A stretch of 64,000 bases of DNA from contig NZ_ARWI01000001.1 in NCBI RefSeq assembly GCF_000478585.1, forward strand, positions 1,860,001 to 1,924,000, given 5' to 3'. Source of the stretch: Thiomicrorhabdus sp. Kp2 (GTDB taxonomy: Bacteria > Pseudomonadota > Gammaproteobacteria > Thiomicrospirales > Thiomicrospiraceae). The position numbers were made by a program, and so were the translations under genes. Shown here piece after piece: positions 19,118 through 29,082 of the stretch. The notes under the pieces were generated by a model. That model had not been told where the DNA came from. It saw nothing but the letters and a program-made list of their open reading frames with translations, and ran no database searches. Within the stretch, counting starts at the first letter, position 1. The number at the start of each line of letters is the position of its first letter.

Positions 19118-22100
19118 TTATTGATTAAGCCAATCTGGAACTTGATCGGCTGGCATTGGTTTGGCAATACCATAACCCTGGCCAATAAAGCAACCTAGCT
19201 CAATCAGTCGACTACTGTGTAGGTCGCTTTCAACCCCCTCGGCAATGGTTTCCATACCAAAGGCTTGGGCAAGCCCAACTACAGCGGTAAGAATGGCCAA
19301 ATCGGCTTCGTCCTCGAGCATGTCACGTACAAATGATTGGTCAATTTTTAGATAGCTAGCAGGTAAGTTTTTTAAATATTCCAATGAGGAATAACCTGTA
19401 CCAAAATCATCAATTGAGACCTTAATGCCCAGAGCTTCACTGGTATGCATTAAGGCAGAAGCGTGTTTCATATCTTCTAATGCGCTGGTTTCTAATACCT
19501 CTATTTCAATGAGTCTAGTCGGTACTTCGGGGTACTTTTGTAGCATTTCTTCTAAAAACTCAATCAGTTTATAGTTTTGTAATATTTGAGCCCCTAAATT
19601 AACGCTAATTGGATATTCAATGCCTTGCTTAACCCAAAAGTGAGCTTGTTTGAATGCTTGTTCAATAACCCATTTATCCAGGTCAATGGAGGTTTTGCTT
19701 TTTTCAATGGCTGGCAAAAATTCAATCGGTGGTAGCAGTCCCTTTTTTGGATGTTGCCAACGTACCAAGGCTTCAAAACCAACCGTTTTATTGGAGCGCA
19801 TATCCACTTTAGGTTGATAGTAGAGCACTAATTCATCTTTTTGAATGGCTTCATTGATGGCCATAATTTTTTGATGGCGCTCTCGTGCGATTTGGTCTTT
19901 TTCATTATCAAAGATGTGATAACCATTTTTACCTGCGAGTTTAGCCTGATACATGGCATTATCAGCCTGACGAATCAACTGGTCAGAATCAATAGGGAAT
20001 GTTTGTGGATAGTAAGAGATACCTATACTGCACGAGATGGTGAAGTGATGATCTTTTATCTGAATGGGTTGGCGTGTGATTTCTAAAAAACGGTCATAGA
20101 AAGAAAGAGACTCTTCTATGGTCTCAACTTGATCTAACAGTATAATGAATTCATCGCCACCAATGCGTGCAATAGTATCATTTTCACGGGCTTGTTGGCT
20201 GTATCGGCCACTAATAATTTTCAGTACTTGATCGCCCACTTCATGGCCAAAGGTGTCGTTAATTTGCTTAAAGCCATCTAAATCTAAAAAGGCTAAAGAG
20301 ATGATTTTTTTATCTCGATCTGAACGTGCGATTGAGCGGTTAAGACGGTCACTTAGCAGAACACGGTTGGGCAATCCTGTTAACGGATCATAATGCGCCA
20401 TTTTTTTGAGTTTAAGTTCATTGCCTTTTTGGAGTGAGATATCTGAAAAAAGGGCCAGATAATTTTCGACCTCATTATTGGCGTCTTTGATAGTGCTAAT
20501 CCTAATGTATTCAGGGTAGGTTTCACCACTTTTCTTACGGTTCCATATCTCGCCTTCCCACTTTCCTGACGTTTGGATAGATTCCCACATCTCACGGTAG
20601 AAATCGGTATGGTGAATGCCTGAATTTAGGACGTTGGGGCTTTTTCCTAAGACCTCTTTTTTGCTGTATCCTGTGATTTCGGTAAAGGCGTCATTTACAT
20701 CAATAATAAGGCCTTGCTTATTGGTAACCACAATCCCTTCATTGGCATTTTTATAAACATTTGCAGCCAGCGTCAGTTTACTTTCAGTACGTTTTTGATC
20801 TGAAATATTTTGAATTGTGCCAAACATTTCGCAAGGTAAACCATTATCGTCAAATGTTAAGGTCGCTTTAGAGTGTACCCACAGCATTTCATTGGTGGTT
20901 TGATTGATGATTCGGTACTGTTTGTCAAACTCTGTTATTTTGGCGGCCACTTTTTGCGTGAAGTAGTTATGTACTTCTTGGCGGTCTTCTGTACAGATGA
21001 TTTGCATCCAGTCTTCGATCTCTTTTGGATAATTGTCATCTATGCCAAATATTTTGTTAATTTCGGTTGAACATGACCACTGATTGGCTTTTAAATCGAT
21101 CGTGTAATAGCCAATTTTAGCGAGTTTTTGTGCTTGTTTAAGCATAAACTCACTCTGTTCTAGCTGTTGCTGAACTCGGGTACGTTCAGTAATATCAATG
21201 GCAGAGCTTAAAGAACCAATCACTTCATCTTTGTCATTTCTAAGCAGAGTACTGCTCCAAGTAAACATCTTAACTTCGTTATTGGCCGTGATTAATGTGT
21301 GATCTATAGGTTTACTCAAATCAATTTTTTCAGCAATAAATTCGGAATGGATCTGTTTAAATTTAGCGTGAATTTCTTTTGGTAAAAAGGGTTGTTTAAA
21401 CCAAGACTGGCCTAATATAGAGGCTTCTGTAACGCCCAAAACCTCACAACCTTTTTTGTTGAGCATGGTATTTTTATCGAGAGCCAACATAATGGTTGAA
21501 GTGGTGTTTAGATAGGTTGAGGTTAATTTGATTTGTTGATTTAGCTTGTCTTGAATAGCAACAATATCCGTTAGGTCTACATGCGTGCCAATTAAGTGCG
21601 GTATGGTGCTACCGTTTTTAGGGATGTCTACTTTTTGAGCTCTTGAAAGTATTGGAACATAGTGCCCCTGTTTATGTTTCATTCTAAAGCGTGTTTCAAA
21701 ACCGTTATCGGTGTTGTCTAAAAACGTTTGCACACACTGTTTTGCATCATCAATGTCGTCAGGATGAAGCAGGTTTTCCCAAGATGAAAAGGCATTTTCT
21801 ATTTCGTTTTCTTTATAACCTAGAATAGACTTCCACCGGGGAGAGTAAAAGGCCTCGTTGGTGTCTAAATTCCAATCCCAAACACCATCTTGACTACCCT
21901 CTAGCGCATAATGTAAACGCTCTTTAATACTTAAATTTTCAGCGGTAAGTGAATTTTTTTCATCAATATAGTCGGTTAGGTCGGTGTGAAAACCAAGCAT
22001 TCTGTGAGGTTTGCCCTGTTCATTTTTAAGGGCAAAACAGCGACATTGAACATGGATAATCGAGCCATCTTTGTGTAGATAGCGAATAGTGCGGTTTAAT

Positions 22101-22381
22101 GGATATTCAGTGCTACAAGCTTGTTCGGTTAAGCATTTTTGGGTAAGGGGTAAATCTTCTGGATGAATGACGCTTTCCCACGCCTCTTGGGTGTGCGCTT
22201 TTTCTGCTGGCTTATACCCAAGCGTGAGCCAAAACTTTTCACTCATCCAGCGGTTGTTGGGGTTTTCTAAATCCCAAAACCACATGCCATCAAAAACCGT
22301 ACCTTCTAGAAGGTGAAAAAGCGTTGTATTGGATTTTAATAACGCATTTAATTCGGATTCAAGTTTGTTTGTTTGTGGCAT
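19118..22381 (-). CDS. Multi-PAS GGDEF-EAL c-di-GMP turnover protein
   Basis: A 1087-residue, apparently soluble protein. About five PAS/PAC modules cover residues 15-660 (for example NNRWMSEKFWLTLGY, EGSQDGVWDWNLDT, YKNANEGIVVTNKQG, and the PAC-type ISTIKDANNEVENY). GGDEF (about 670-830) has RIGGDEFIILLD. EAL (about 840-1087) has FEALVRWQHP, IEVLETSALED, SIDDFGTGYSSL, LKIDQSFVRDM and GQGYGIAKPM. Both active sites appear intact. No transmembrane helix is seen, in contrast to the gene at 14196, which has the same catalytic order. Likely integrates cytosolic redox or small-molecule signals; ligands unknown. Confidence 0.92.
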   Translation of the reverse strand: MPQTNKLESELNALLKSNTTLFHLLEGTVFDGMWFWDLENPNNRWMSEKFWLTLGYKPAEKAHTQEAWESVIHPEDLPLTQKCLTEQACSTEYPLNRTIRYLHKDGSIIHVQCRCFALKNEQGKPHRMLGFHTDLTDYIDEKNSLTAENLSIKERLHYALEGSQDGVWDWNLDTNEAFYSPRWKSILGYKENEIENAFSSWENLLHPDDIDDAKQCVQTFLDNTDNGFETRFRMKHKQGHYVPILSRAQKVDIPKNGSTIPHLIGTHVDLTDIVAIQDKLNQQIKLTSTYLNTTSTIMLALDKNTMLNKKGCEVLGVTEASILGQSWFKQPFLPKEIHAKFKQIHSEFIAEKIDLSKPIDHTLITANNEVKMFTWSSTLLRNDKDEVIGSLSSAIDITERTRVQQQLEQSEFMLKQAQKLAKIGYYTIDLKANQWSCSTEINKIFGIDDNYPKEIEDWMQIICTEDRQEVHNYFTQKVAAKITEFDKQYRIINQTTNEMLWVHSKATLTFDDNGLPCEMFGTIQNISDQKRTESKLTLAANVYKNANEGIVVTNKQGLIIDVNDAFTEITGYSKKEVLGKSPNVLNSGIHHTDFYREMWESIQTSGKWEGEIWNRKKSGETYPEYIRISTIKDANNEVENYLALFSDISLQKGNELKLKKMAHYDPLTGLPNRVLLSDRLNRSIARSDRDKKIISLAFLDLDGFKQINDTFGHEVGDQVLKIISGRYSQQARENDTIARIGGDEFIILLDQVETIEESLSFYDRFLEITRQPIQIKDHHFTISCSIGISYYPQTFPIDSDQLIRQADNAMYQAKLAGKNGYHIFDNEKDQIARERHQKIMAINEAIQKDELVLYYQPKVDMRSNKTVGFEALVRWQHPKKGLLPPIEFLPAIEKSKTSIDLDKWVIEQAFKQAHFWVKQGIEYPISVNLGAQILQNYKLIEFLEEMLQKYPEVPTRLIEIEVLETSALEDMKHASALMHTSEALGIKVSIDDFGTGYSSLEYLKNLPASYLKIDQSFVRDMLEDEADLAILTAVVGLAQAFGMETIAEGVESDLHSSRLIELGCFIGQGYGIAKPMPADQVPDWLNQ

Positions 22382-22573
22382 GTAATAGTAGGCTTTTATA
22401 CGGGTTTATGAGAGTTTGATTCTACTAGGAGTTATTCAATAACAAAAGGCTAAATTTAATAATAACCCTATAATATTAAAGGATAAGAGCTTATTTAAAC
22501 GATGAGGGAGCTTGGGATGGCCTAACCCCTTGATTAATTGAGAGGTTAGGATGGGTTGAGAGTTGGGCGGTTT

Positions 22574-23137
22574 TTATGCTCGAGATAAAAATTTGCCTGT
22601 TAAGGTGCTGACCTTAACCACTTCATTTGGTTCAATAAATTCAGGTACTTGTATTTCATAGCCTGTTGAAAGCACGGCGGGTTTAGTGCGGCCTGCCCCC
22701 GTTGCTTTGGTTCCTGGGTTGGTTTCAACCACTTCTAAATCCACATTGGTGGGCATCTCTATCGCAAGAATTTGCTCTTCATATAATAAAGCCGTTATGC
22801 CAGTTAATCCTTCAGTGATGTACTTTTTTTCATCTTCTAGTTCATTTGCAGCGAGTAGATACTGTGTATAGTCTTCATTGTTCATAAAGACATAGTTATC
22901 ACCATCAATATAAGAGTACATAACCGAAACTTTGGTGGTTTCAACTTCTTTAATCATGTCTTCACCTTTGAAGGTTTCATCGACTTTTTGACCTGTTTTA
23001 AGATTGTTAAAACGCACTTTATACATGGTTGACGCACCACGAGAAGAGGGGTTTCTAACGTCGTAAGTTTTTACAATGTGCGGTACACCATTGATTTCAA
23101 CAACACTGCCTTTTTTAAGTTCATTGATTCTAGGCAT
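22574..23137 (-). CDS. efpL: Elongation factor P-like protein EfpL (YeiP)
   Basis: 187 residues from ATG 23135-23137. An upstream in-frame extension to 23278 is rejected because MPRINELKKG matches the conserved start MPRANEIKKG of YeiP. Three EF-P-like beta domains are visible (N-terminal KOW-like, YSYIDGDNYVFMNNEDY, and C-terminal DLEVVETNPGTKATGAG with TLSTGYEIQVPEFI). The tip of the first domain reads NPSSRGAST with Arg33 where classic EF-P has a modified Lys. That places it in the EfpL branch, reported to relieve ribosome stalling at polyproline and other motifs. No modifying enzyme gene is nearby, and none should be needed. The patatin-like gene lies upstream on the same strand. Confidence 0.9.
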   Translation of the reverse strand: MPRINELKKGSVVEINGVPHIVKTYDVRNPSSRGASTMYKVRFNNLKTGQKVDETFKGEDMIKEVETTKVSVMYSYIDGDNYVFMNNEDYTQYLLAANELEDEKKYITEGLTGITALLYEEQILAIEMPTNVDLEVVETNPGTKATGAGRTKPAVLSTGYEIQVPEFIEPNEVVKVSTLTGKFLSRA

Positions 23138-23234
23138 GGGGGTTTCCTTTAAGAAGTTTGAGCGGATTATAATGGCGCTATTTTCAGGAGTTTTGATGAC
23201 GAATGCAAGCAGTGTTTGAGAGCAGGTGGGAGTT

Positions 23235-24143
23235 CTAGTCACTGAGCGATTGTTGAGCGGTTTGATAGCCGAGTTCAATCATCTCATTCACTTTGGTGAA
23301 CTCCAGCATACCACAGGCATCACGCGGTATTTCTAAGACGATATCTGGTGGATAGGCGGCTAATTTTTGGCGTGCAATGGTGCTTTGCATACTATCGAAT
23401 GCTTTGTTGCTGATGTCGTACATATCCCAGTTAAATGACGCAAGATTCGATTTTTTATCGGGCCTAAATCGTTTAATGAGTGAATTAAATAATTCAGAGG
23501 CATTATTAAGCCAAGAGTCATCTTGAGAGGTATTTGGTTTTTCAACCGTTTTGGGTTGATTGGTTTTGGGTTTTCCGCCAAGGTTGACCGCAATGGTTAA
23601 ATCATTGGTTTGGCTAAAGGTGGGGGCGATGGGAATTGGGTTGAGTACCCCACCATCAATAAGTGTCAGCCCATGACGGTGAAAAGGGGTAAAAATCATT
23701 GGTAGGGCGATAGAGGCACGAACTGCTTCTAATAATGGCCCTTTTTGAATCCAAACTTCTTTTTCATTTTCTATATCGGTGGCAACCGCTGTAAAGGGAA
23801 TGGTTAAGTCCTCAATGTTTGGATGACCAATGAGCTCTTCCAGTTGATTAAAGAGTTTATCGCCTTTAATTAAGCCACTGCTATCCCACGCAATGTCGGC
23901 AAGCCCAAGAATGTCGGTATGGCCTAACTTTTTAAACCAGGTTTCAAATTCATCAAGTTTGCCAACGGCGTATACGCCACCAATTAAGGCGCCCATTGAA
24001 CTACCCGAGATAAAGTTGATTTGGTAGTTATGTTCTTCTAGCCAGCGAATCACGCCAATGTGTGCCAAACCACGCGCACCACCACTGCCTAAAATGAGAG
24101 AGACGGTTTTGGTTGTTTGGGTGAATTGTTTAGGTTTAGACAT
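23235..24143 (-). CDS. rssA: Patatin-like phospholipase, RssA/YchK family
   Basis: A 302-residue cytosolic serine hydrolase. The oxyanion block GSGGARGLAHIG is at residues 19-30, the nucleophile elbow GSSMG at 47-51 (Ser49), and the catalytic Asp in IDGGVLNPIP. It also has VRASIALPMIF, characteristic of the bacterial patatin (RssA) branch. Such proteins are presumed lipid acyl hydrolases; the substrate is unknown. A Lys/Asn-rich insert (QPKTVEKPNTSQDD) sits between the core and C-terminal region. It reads toward efpL, about 97 bases away, so the two could share a transcript. A near copy of the iterated palindrome (AACCAGGCCTTT) lies upstream of its start. Confidence 0.85.
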   Translation of the reverse strand: MSKPKQFTQTTKTVSLILGSGGARGLAHIGVIRWLEEHNYQINFISGSSMGALIGGVYAVGKLDEFETWFKKLGHTDILGLADIAWDSSGLIKGDKLFNQLEELIGHPNIEDLTIPFTAVATDIENEKEVWIQKGPLLEAVRASIALPMIFTPFHRHGLTLIDGGVLNPIPIAPTFSQTNDLTIAVNLGGKPKTNQPKTVEKPNTSQDDSWLNNASELFNSLIKRFRPDKKSNLASFNWDMYDISNKAFDSMQSTIARQKLAAYPPDIVLEIPRDACGMLEFTKVNEMIELGYQTAQQSLSD

Positions 24144-24208
24144 CTATATAACCTTTGGATGTTTTATAACCAGGCCTTTATACTTCTATACGGGATGTGG
24201 TTATTTTA

Positions 24209-24410
24209 GGTATCCATATTTTGTGATTGATTAGTCAGAAACAACCACGAAGACACAGAGACACGAAGGTTTAAAAAGGAGTAATAGCGATTAGAAATAA
24301 CAACCAATGGCAATTAGTACGGTTATTTACTCAAATAAAACGGGTTTAGATTTTAGAGTTCTTCGTGCTTTCGTGTCTTCGTGGTTAATTTTTTAGTTTT
24401 TATCAATCAT
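24209..24410. repeat. Dispersed inverted-repeat element, copy 3 (reverse orientation)
   Basis: Reads GGTATCCATATTTTGTGATT at the left and GTGGTTAATTTTTTAG then TTATCAATCAT at the right, the reverse of copy 2. It shares GAGTAATAGCGATTAG-like interior with copy 2 and sits between the patatin and pgm genes, 16 bp from the pgm stop. Confidence 0.85.
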
Positions 24411-24426
24411 AAATTCCGCTTACTCG

Positions 24427-26067
24427 TTATTTTAAAGCTTCGGATACAATCGCTTTAGCTTCTTCTAAAATAGCATTTAGGTGTTCTTGGCCTTTGAAAC
24501 TTTCAGCATAAATTTTATAAATATCTTCTGTACCCGATGGACGAGCGGCAAACCAACCGTTTTCGGTGGTGATTTTTAAGCCACCAATCGCTGCGCCATT
24601 GCCAGGTGCGTGGGTGAGTTTGGTGGTAATGGTTTCGCCTGCTAAGGTATCGGCTTTAACCATCTCTGGTGAAAGATTGCTTAAAATCGCTTTCTCTTCA
24701 CGGTTGGCTGGTGCATCGATTCGGCTGTAAATGGGGTTGCCAAATTTTTCAGTGAGTTCTTGATAAAGTTCGCCAGGGTCTTTACCTGTTACCGCAGTGA
24801 TTTCTGCCGCTAATAAGTTCAGGATAATGCCGTCTTTATCGGTACTCCAAGGCGAACCATCAAAGCATAAAAAAGACGCACCTGCGGACTCTTCACCACC
24901 AAAACCAAAGTCACCTGTTTGTAAACCATCCACAAACCATTTAAAACCCACTGGCACTTCACTTAAATTCAGGTTCATGGCGTTGGCGACTCGGTCAATC
25001 ATCGAGCTGGATACCAAGGTTTTACCGACCGCAGCATTTTTTGGCCAGTTTGGACGGTGGCTAAATAGGTATTGAATGACTACCGCTAAATAGTGGTTTG
25101 GGTTCATTAGCCCTACTGATTTGGTGACAATGCCGTGGCGGTCAACGTCTGGGTCATTACCAAAGGCTAAATCGTAGTTGTCTTTTAAATCAATAAGCCC
25201 TGCCATGGCGTAGGGTGATGAGCAGTCCATACGAATTTTGCCATCTTTGTCGACATGCATAAATGAAAAAGTGGCATCGACTTGTGGGTTAACAATCTCT
25301 AAATCTAAACCGTAATGGTCAGCAATCGGTTGCCAAAAATCAACGGCTGCACCGCCCATTGGATCAATCGCTAATTTTAAGCCCGCGTCTTTAATGGCTT
25401 GCATGTTAACGACTTTATCTAGGTTTTCTACATAAGGCGTAATTAAGTCAGTCGGTGTCACAAATTCTGAAGCCATGGCTTCTTTAAGTGGCATACGTTT
25501 GACCTCGTTCATGCCACCAATAATCATCGCATTGGCTCGGTCTTGAATCCAGGTGGTTACATCAGTATCCGCTGGGCCGCCTGTTGGCGGATTGTATTTA
25601 AAACCACCATCTTGTGGAGGGTTATGCGAAGGGGTAATTATCACGCCGTCTGCCAGGCCTCCTTGACGGCCTTGGTTGTAACTTAAAATGGCATTAGAAA
25701 TCACTGGCGTTGGAGTATAACGACCATTTGATTGAATAATCACATTGACATTATTTGCGGCAAAAACCTCAATCGCGGTAGCATGAGCCGCTTCAGATAA
25801 TGCGTGCGTGTCCATACCAATAAACATTGGGCCTATAAAACCTTCTAAGCGGCGGTATTCAACAATCGCTTGGCAAATGGCGGCAATATGATTCTCATTG
25901 AAGGTGGTTTTACTGGAACAACCGCGGTGCCCTGATGTGCCAAAACTAACCGCTTGGTCAGGATTACTTGCATCGGGAGTAAGGTTGTAATAGTCCGCCA
26001 TCAATAAAGGGATGTTTTCCAAAAGAGTGTATGGGGCTTTTTTGCCTGCGTATGGAGAGTTGGCCAT
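24427..26067 (-). CDS. pgm: Phosphoglucomutase (alpha-D-glucose specific)
   Basis: Interconverts glucose 1-phosphate and glucose 6-phosphate, feeding glycogen and surface polysaccharide synthesis. 546 residues from ATG 26065-26067 equals E. coli Pgm in length; a GTG start 18 codons earlier is less likely. Motifs: FGTSGHRG near the N-terminus, the phosphoserine loop [12 protein letters not shown], the metal loop [11 protein letters not shown], the sugar-binding GEESAGASF, and the phosphate-binding [15 protein letters not shown]. All key residues look intact. It is probably monocistronic, with element copy 3 just downstream. Confidence 0.96.
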   Translation of the reverse strand: MANSPYAGKKAPYTLLENIPLLMADYYNLTPDASNPDQAVSFGTSGHRGCSSKTTFNENHIAAICQAIVEYRRLEGFIGPMFIGMDTHALSEAAHATAIEVFAANNVNVIIQSNGRYTPTPVISNAILSYNQGRQGGLADGVIITPSHNPPQDGGFKYNPPTGGPADTDVTTWIQDRANAMIIGGMNEVKRMPLKEAMASEFVTPTDLITPYVENLDKVVNMQAIKDAGLKLAIDPMGGAAVDFWQPIADHYGLDLEIVNPQVDATFSFMHVDKDGKIRMDCSSPYAMAGLIDLKDNYDLAFGNDPDVDRHGIVTKSVGLMNPNHYLAVVIQYLFSHRPNWPKNAAVGKTLVSSSMIDRVANAMNLNLSEVPVGFKWFVDGLQTGDFGFGGEESAGASFLCFDGSPWSTDKDGIILNLLAAEITAVTGKDPGELYQELTEKFGNPIYSRIDAPANREEKAILSNLSPEMVKADTLAGETITTKLTHAPGNGAAIGGLKITTENGWFAARPSGTEDIYKIYAESFKGQEHLNAILEEAKAIVSEALK

Positions 26068-26223
26068 AATGTTACTCGCTTTAATGAGGTTGTCAGTTGT
26101 AAAGTGTTTCTGTTTAAACACAGTAACGATTCAGTTTAACGATGTAAAGTAGAGATTTATATTACGTTTTTTTGATAAGGGTTTGTAGCTGATTTTAGAC
26201 TGAATCTGATTGCAAAATAAGTT

Positions 26224-26235
26224 ACCAGGCCTGGT
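26224..26235. repeat. Iterated palindrome ACCAGGCCTGGT, copy 9
   Basis: Exact copy with the extended form TTACCAGGCCTGGTAA, upstream of the His-rich protein gene. Confidence 0.95.
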
Positions 26236-26345
26236 AACTTATAACGGCTTAATTTGTTTCAAATTTATCTGTTTTGTTAATCATTCAATATTAAAATCCT
26301 TTATAATCCGAGTCCACTTTCTCTATTTTATTTGCCAGTTTATTG

Positions 26346-26684
26346 ATGATAATTTCACCAGCAGACAATTTGATTGCTCAGCACAGCAAAGAGCACCATT
26401 CCAGTACGAATAAGTTAAGTCGTTGGATTGCTGCGCTTATTTTGCTGTTTGTGTTTACGCAAGCAGCAGGGTTGATACATGCTGAGATTCATCCGTTTCA
26501 TGAACATGAAGCCAGTTGTGATGTATTTGATAACCTTGCTCAGCCAATAAACCATGATTCAAATGTCTCTTTTGAATTTGTAAAAGTGCCTTTTGTTATT
26601 CCAACAGGTTTGGCATTGCGTTCCGTCTTTGACGCGCAATACATTCCTCACTTCATGGGGCGTGCACCGCCTGTTCTTAATTGA
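26346..26684 (+). CDS. Small His-rich membrane or secreted protein next to a TonB receptor
   Basis: 112 residues from ATG 26346. A hydrophobic helix (WIAALILLFVFTQAAGLIHA, about residues 30-49) looks like an uncleaved or late signal peptide. It is followed at once by a metal-ligand-like cluster EIHPFHEHEASCDVFDN. The rest ends in PHFMGRAPPVLN. This resembles DUF2946-type small proteins found beside copper or zinc uptake genes, but I do not recognise it with certainty. The TonB-dependent receptor starts 94 bases downstream on the same strand, so a shared operon and a role in metal handling are reasonable inferences. A TATAAT-like box lies near 26303. Confidence 0.6.
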   Translation: MIISPADNLIAQHSKEHHSSTNKLSRWIAALILLFVFTQAAGLIHAEIHPFHEHEASCDVFDNLAQPINHDSNVSFEFVKVPFVIPTGLALRSVFDAQYIPHFMGRAPPVLN

Positions 26685-26778
26685 TTTTGCTTTAGTTTAT
26701 CAAGGGGTTAATACCTCAAATATTTTGCGATTGTTATTTAGCTAAATGCACTCGCCTGCAAAACCATTAGGAAACATT

Positions 26779-28980
26779 ATGAAACTCAATAAAATCACGC
26801 TGGCTGTTTATTGCGCCAGTGGAATCGTTTGTCTGTCTGCGCCATTAACAGCTATGGCACAAGCAACACAAGAAAACAGCAATACCTTATTACCTGCTAT
26901 TACTGTCTCAGCATCGCCGATTCATGACCATGAAGCGTTTGAAGTGCCGTCGCAAATCGATAGTATTACTGATGAACAAAAAATGGCACAAGAGAGCGGC
27001 TCACTTGGCAAAATGTTAGAGAGCATCCCAGGGGTAAACAATCAATCGGCGGGTGCGCAATCAGGTAAGCCTGTGATTCGTGGTCTAACGGGTAACCGCG
27101 TTAAACTGCTCTCTAATGGCCAAGCGACTGACTATCAGGCTTATGGCACACGTCATAACCCAAATACTGAGCCTTATTTAGCTGAGCGTGTGGAAGTTAT
27201 ACGAGGGCCACAAAGTGTATTGTATGGCTCAGAAGCAATGGGCGGTGTGGTCAATGTGTTGCAAGCTGAGTTGCCTTATGGTCAAGAGATGAAAGGTCAA
27301 GTGGCAACCGAATATAACAGCAACAACCAAGAAAAAATGTTGGGTGCAAAAATCGGTGCAGGTTCTGAGAAGTTTGCAATCAATGCAGGTGTGGCAATTC
27401 GTGAAGGCGATAACTTTACTGTGCCAAATACCTCGTCATCAGAAGGGGCGACACCAAGTAGCGCAATAGGTGATAAACCCTTGTTTGTTGGCGAAGTACC
27501 AAATACAAATTTTAAAAACCGAACTGGAAACATCGCACTTGGTTATCAAGATGACTGGGGTAAAGTTGAGTTGCGTCATACACAATGGACAGCGTATCAA
27601 AACTTTTTAGGTATTGAGGCAGCAAATGCGGTGTCTGAATATGAAGCTTTGGCCACAGGGCAACGTTTACAAAATGATGAGACACAGTTAAGTGCCGAGT
27701 TTTATACCGATAATGACTGGGTCATTAAACCAAGCTGGACACACACGCGTAACGCCCGTGAAGCCTCACATGATTTACCGTTTGAAACCATGTCGGCGGA
27801 TAAAGGAACTGAAGAATATTTAGACCTTTTGGTTAAACGTGATGACTTTAAACTAGCTTTGGAACACCCTAAAGTGGGGGATTTTGAAGGTGAAATCGGG
27901 TTTGAAGTGACTGAAAAGCAACAAACCTTACGTTCAGGGCATTTAACGCCTTCAGCCGATGAAAGCAAACGTGCTATTTATGTGTTTGAAGAAGCGGATT
28001 ATGATAAGTGGTTGGTACAGTTTGGCGCGCGATACGATACCGTATCAATTAAAGCCCCTTTAGGTGAAGAGAACGAACATTTTGTAGGTGATATTTTTGA
28101 TGCCACCAATAATAAACGTGATTTTGACGTGGTTACAGGCTCATTAGGGGCGACTTACCGCGTTGATTCTCAATGGAGTATTGCAGGGAATATTGCTAGA
28201 GGATTTAGAGCGCCAAGTATTTTTGAACTCTATGCTGGTGGCGAACATGGCGGTGTTCAAGCTTATCAAATCGGTAATCCTGATTTAGAAGCAGAAACGG
28301 CAATTAACACCGACTTATCGCTTCGTTGGCAGTCACCTAAATCTCAGGTTGTAGCAACGGTTTATCAAAACTGGATTGATAATTATATCTATCTAGCTAA
28401 CACTGGATTGTATCGAGCAAAAGAAGGCGCGCCGAACGAAGGTCAAGTTGTTGCTTCCACGGCACCAGGAGCCATTCCTGAAATGAAGGCGGAACAAACC
28501 GATGCCACTATTTACGGCTTTGAATTCAGTGCCAAACATCAATTTAACCAGGCCTGGTCAACCGACCTAGCCTTGGAATTAATTGCGGGTATGGACACTA
28601 AAAACAGCCAGGATTTACCGCTAATGCCAGCCAATAACGCCAAATTAAATGTGCATTATCATCCACAAGATTTTGCGGGTTTATCTCAGCAAAAAGTGAG
28701 TGTTGGTGTTAAGCTCGTGGACGCTAAAAACTCGGCGGGTGCTTATGAACCATTCTCTCAATTTGATAATTTGCCCATTGGCACGGCTTCAACGGATGCT
28801 TATGCTTTATGGAATGTAAATTATCAAACAGCTGTTAAGTTAGATAAACAAACGTTACATTTAAGTGCCGCAGTGGAGAATTTGTTTGATACCCCGTATG
28901 TGGATTTTTTAAATACATACAAAGGCTATACGCTTAACTTGGGTAGAAATATTCAACTTAAAGCACGTTTGGATTTTTAA
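26779..28980 (+). CDS. TonB-dependent outer-membrane receptor, ZnuD-like
   Basis: 733 residues from ATG 26779, chosen because AGGA sits just upstream and a clear signal peptide follows (MKLNKITLAVYCASGIVCLS). The plug domain has LGKMLESIPGVNNQSAG, GKPVIRGLTGNRVKLL, and VEVIRGPQSVLYGSEAMGG. The barrel has the receptor C-terminal box GNIARGFRAPSIFELYAGGEHGG and ends in an aromatic-terminal strand (NIQLKARLDF). A His/acid-rich N-terminus (IHDHEAFE) and overall resemblance suggest the ZnuD zinc/haem branch, but the substrate is inferred. The neighbouring His-rich small protein supports a metal ligand. One iterated palindrome lies in frame at 28547. Confidence 0.85.
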   Translation: MKLNKITLAVYCASGIVCLSAPLTAMAQATQENSNTLLPAITVSASPIHDHEAFEVPSQIDSITDEQKMAQESGSLGKMLESIPGVNNQSAGAQSGKPVIRGLTGNRVKLLSNGQATDYQAYGTRHNPNTEPYLAERVEVIRGPQSVLYGSEAMGGVVNVLQAELPYGQEMKGQVATEYNSNNQEKMLGAKIGAGSEKFAINAGVAIREGDNFTVPNTSSSEGATPSSAIGDKPLFVGEVPNTNFKNRTGNIALGYQDDWGKVELRHTQWTAYQNFLGIEAANAVSEYEALATGQRLQNDETQLSAEFYTDNDWVIKPSWTHTRNAREASHDLPFETMSADKGTEEYLDLLVKRDDFKLALEHPKVGDFEGEIGFEVTEKQQTLRSGHLTPSADESKRAIYVFEEADYDKWLVQFGARYDTVSIKAPLGEENEHFVGDIFDATNNKRDFDVVTGSLGATYRVDSQWSIAGNIARGFRAPSIFELYAGGEHGGVQAYQIGNPDLEAETAINTDLSLRWQSPKSQVVATVYQNWIDNYIYLANTGLYRAKEGAPNEGQVVASTAPGAIPEMKAEQTDATIYGFEFSAKHQFNQAWSTDLALELIAGMDTKNSQDLPLMPANNAKLNVHYHPQDFAGLSQQKVSVGVKLVDAKNSAGAYEPFSQFDNLPIGTASTDAYALWNVNYQTAVKLDKQTLHLSAAVENLFDTPYVDFLNTYKGYTLNLGRNIQLKARLDF
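28547..28558. repeat. Iterated palindrome ACCAGGCCTGGT, copy 10 (in CDS)
   Basis: Exact copy inside the TonB-dependent receptor gene, read as N-Q-A-W-S. Confidence 0.95.
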
Positions 28981-29010
28981 TATTTTGTAAATTTAAATCT
29001 AAAAAACTTA

Positions 29011-29048
29011 CAGGCCTGGTGATTTGCATAAATCCCAGGCCTTTTTTA
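29011..29048 (+). terminator. Terminator of the TonB receptor gene, built from a palindrome-like half repeat
   Basis: AGGCCTGGTGATTT (29012-29025) pairs with AAATCCCAGGCCT (29030-29042) with one bulge around loop GCAT, then TTTTTT. The stem contains AGGCCTGG and CCAGGCCT. Confidence 0.88.
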
Positions 29049-29082
29049 TGTGCTTGAGATGCTTATTTGGAAAGCTGCGAAT

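Noticed and set aside
22500-22573. CCTAACC/GGTTAGG hairpin downstream of the PAS-GGDEF-EAL and efpL region
   Set aside because: The arms are short with a long loop and there is no T run, so I did not call a terminator.
22574-23278. 234-residue version of the EfpL protein
   Set aside because: The 47-residue extension has no conserved sequence and runs through the gap; the family start is at 23137.
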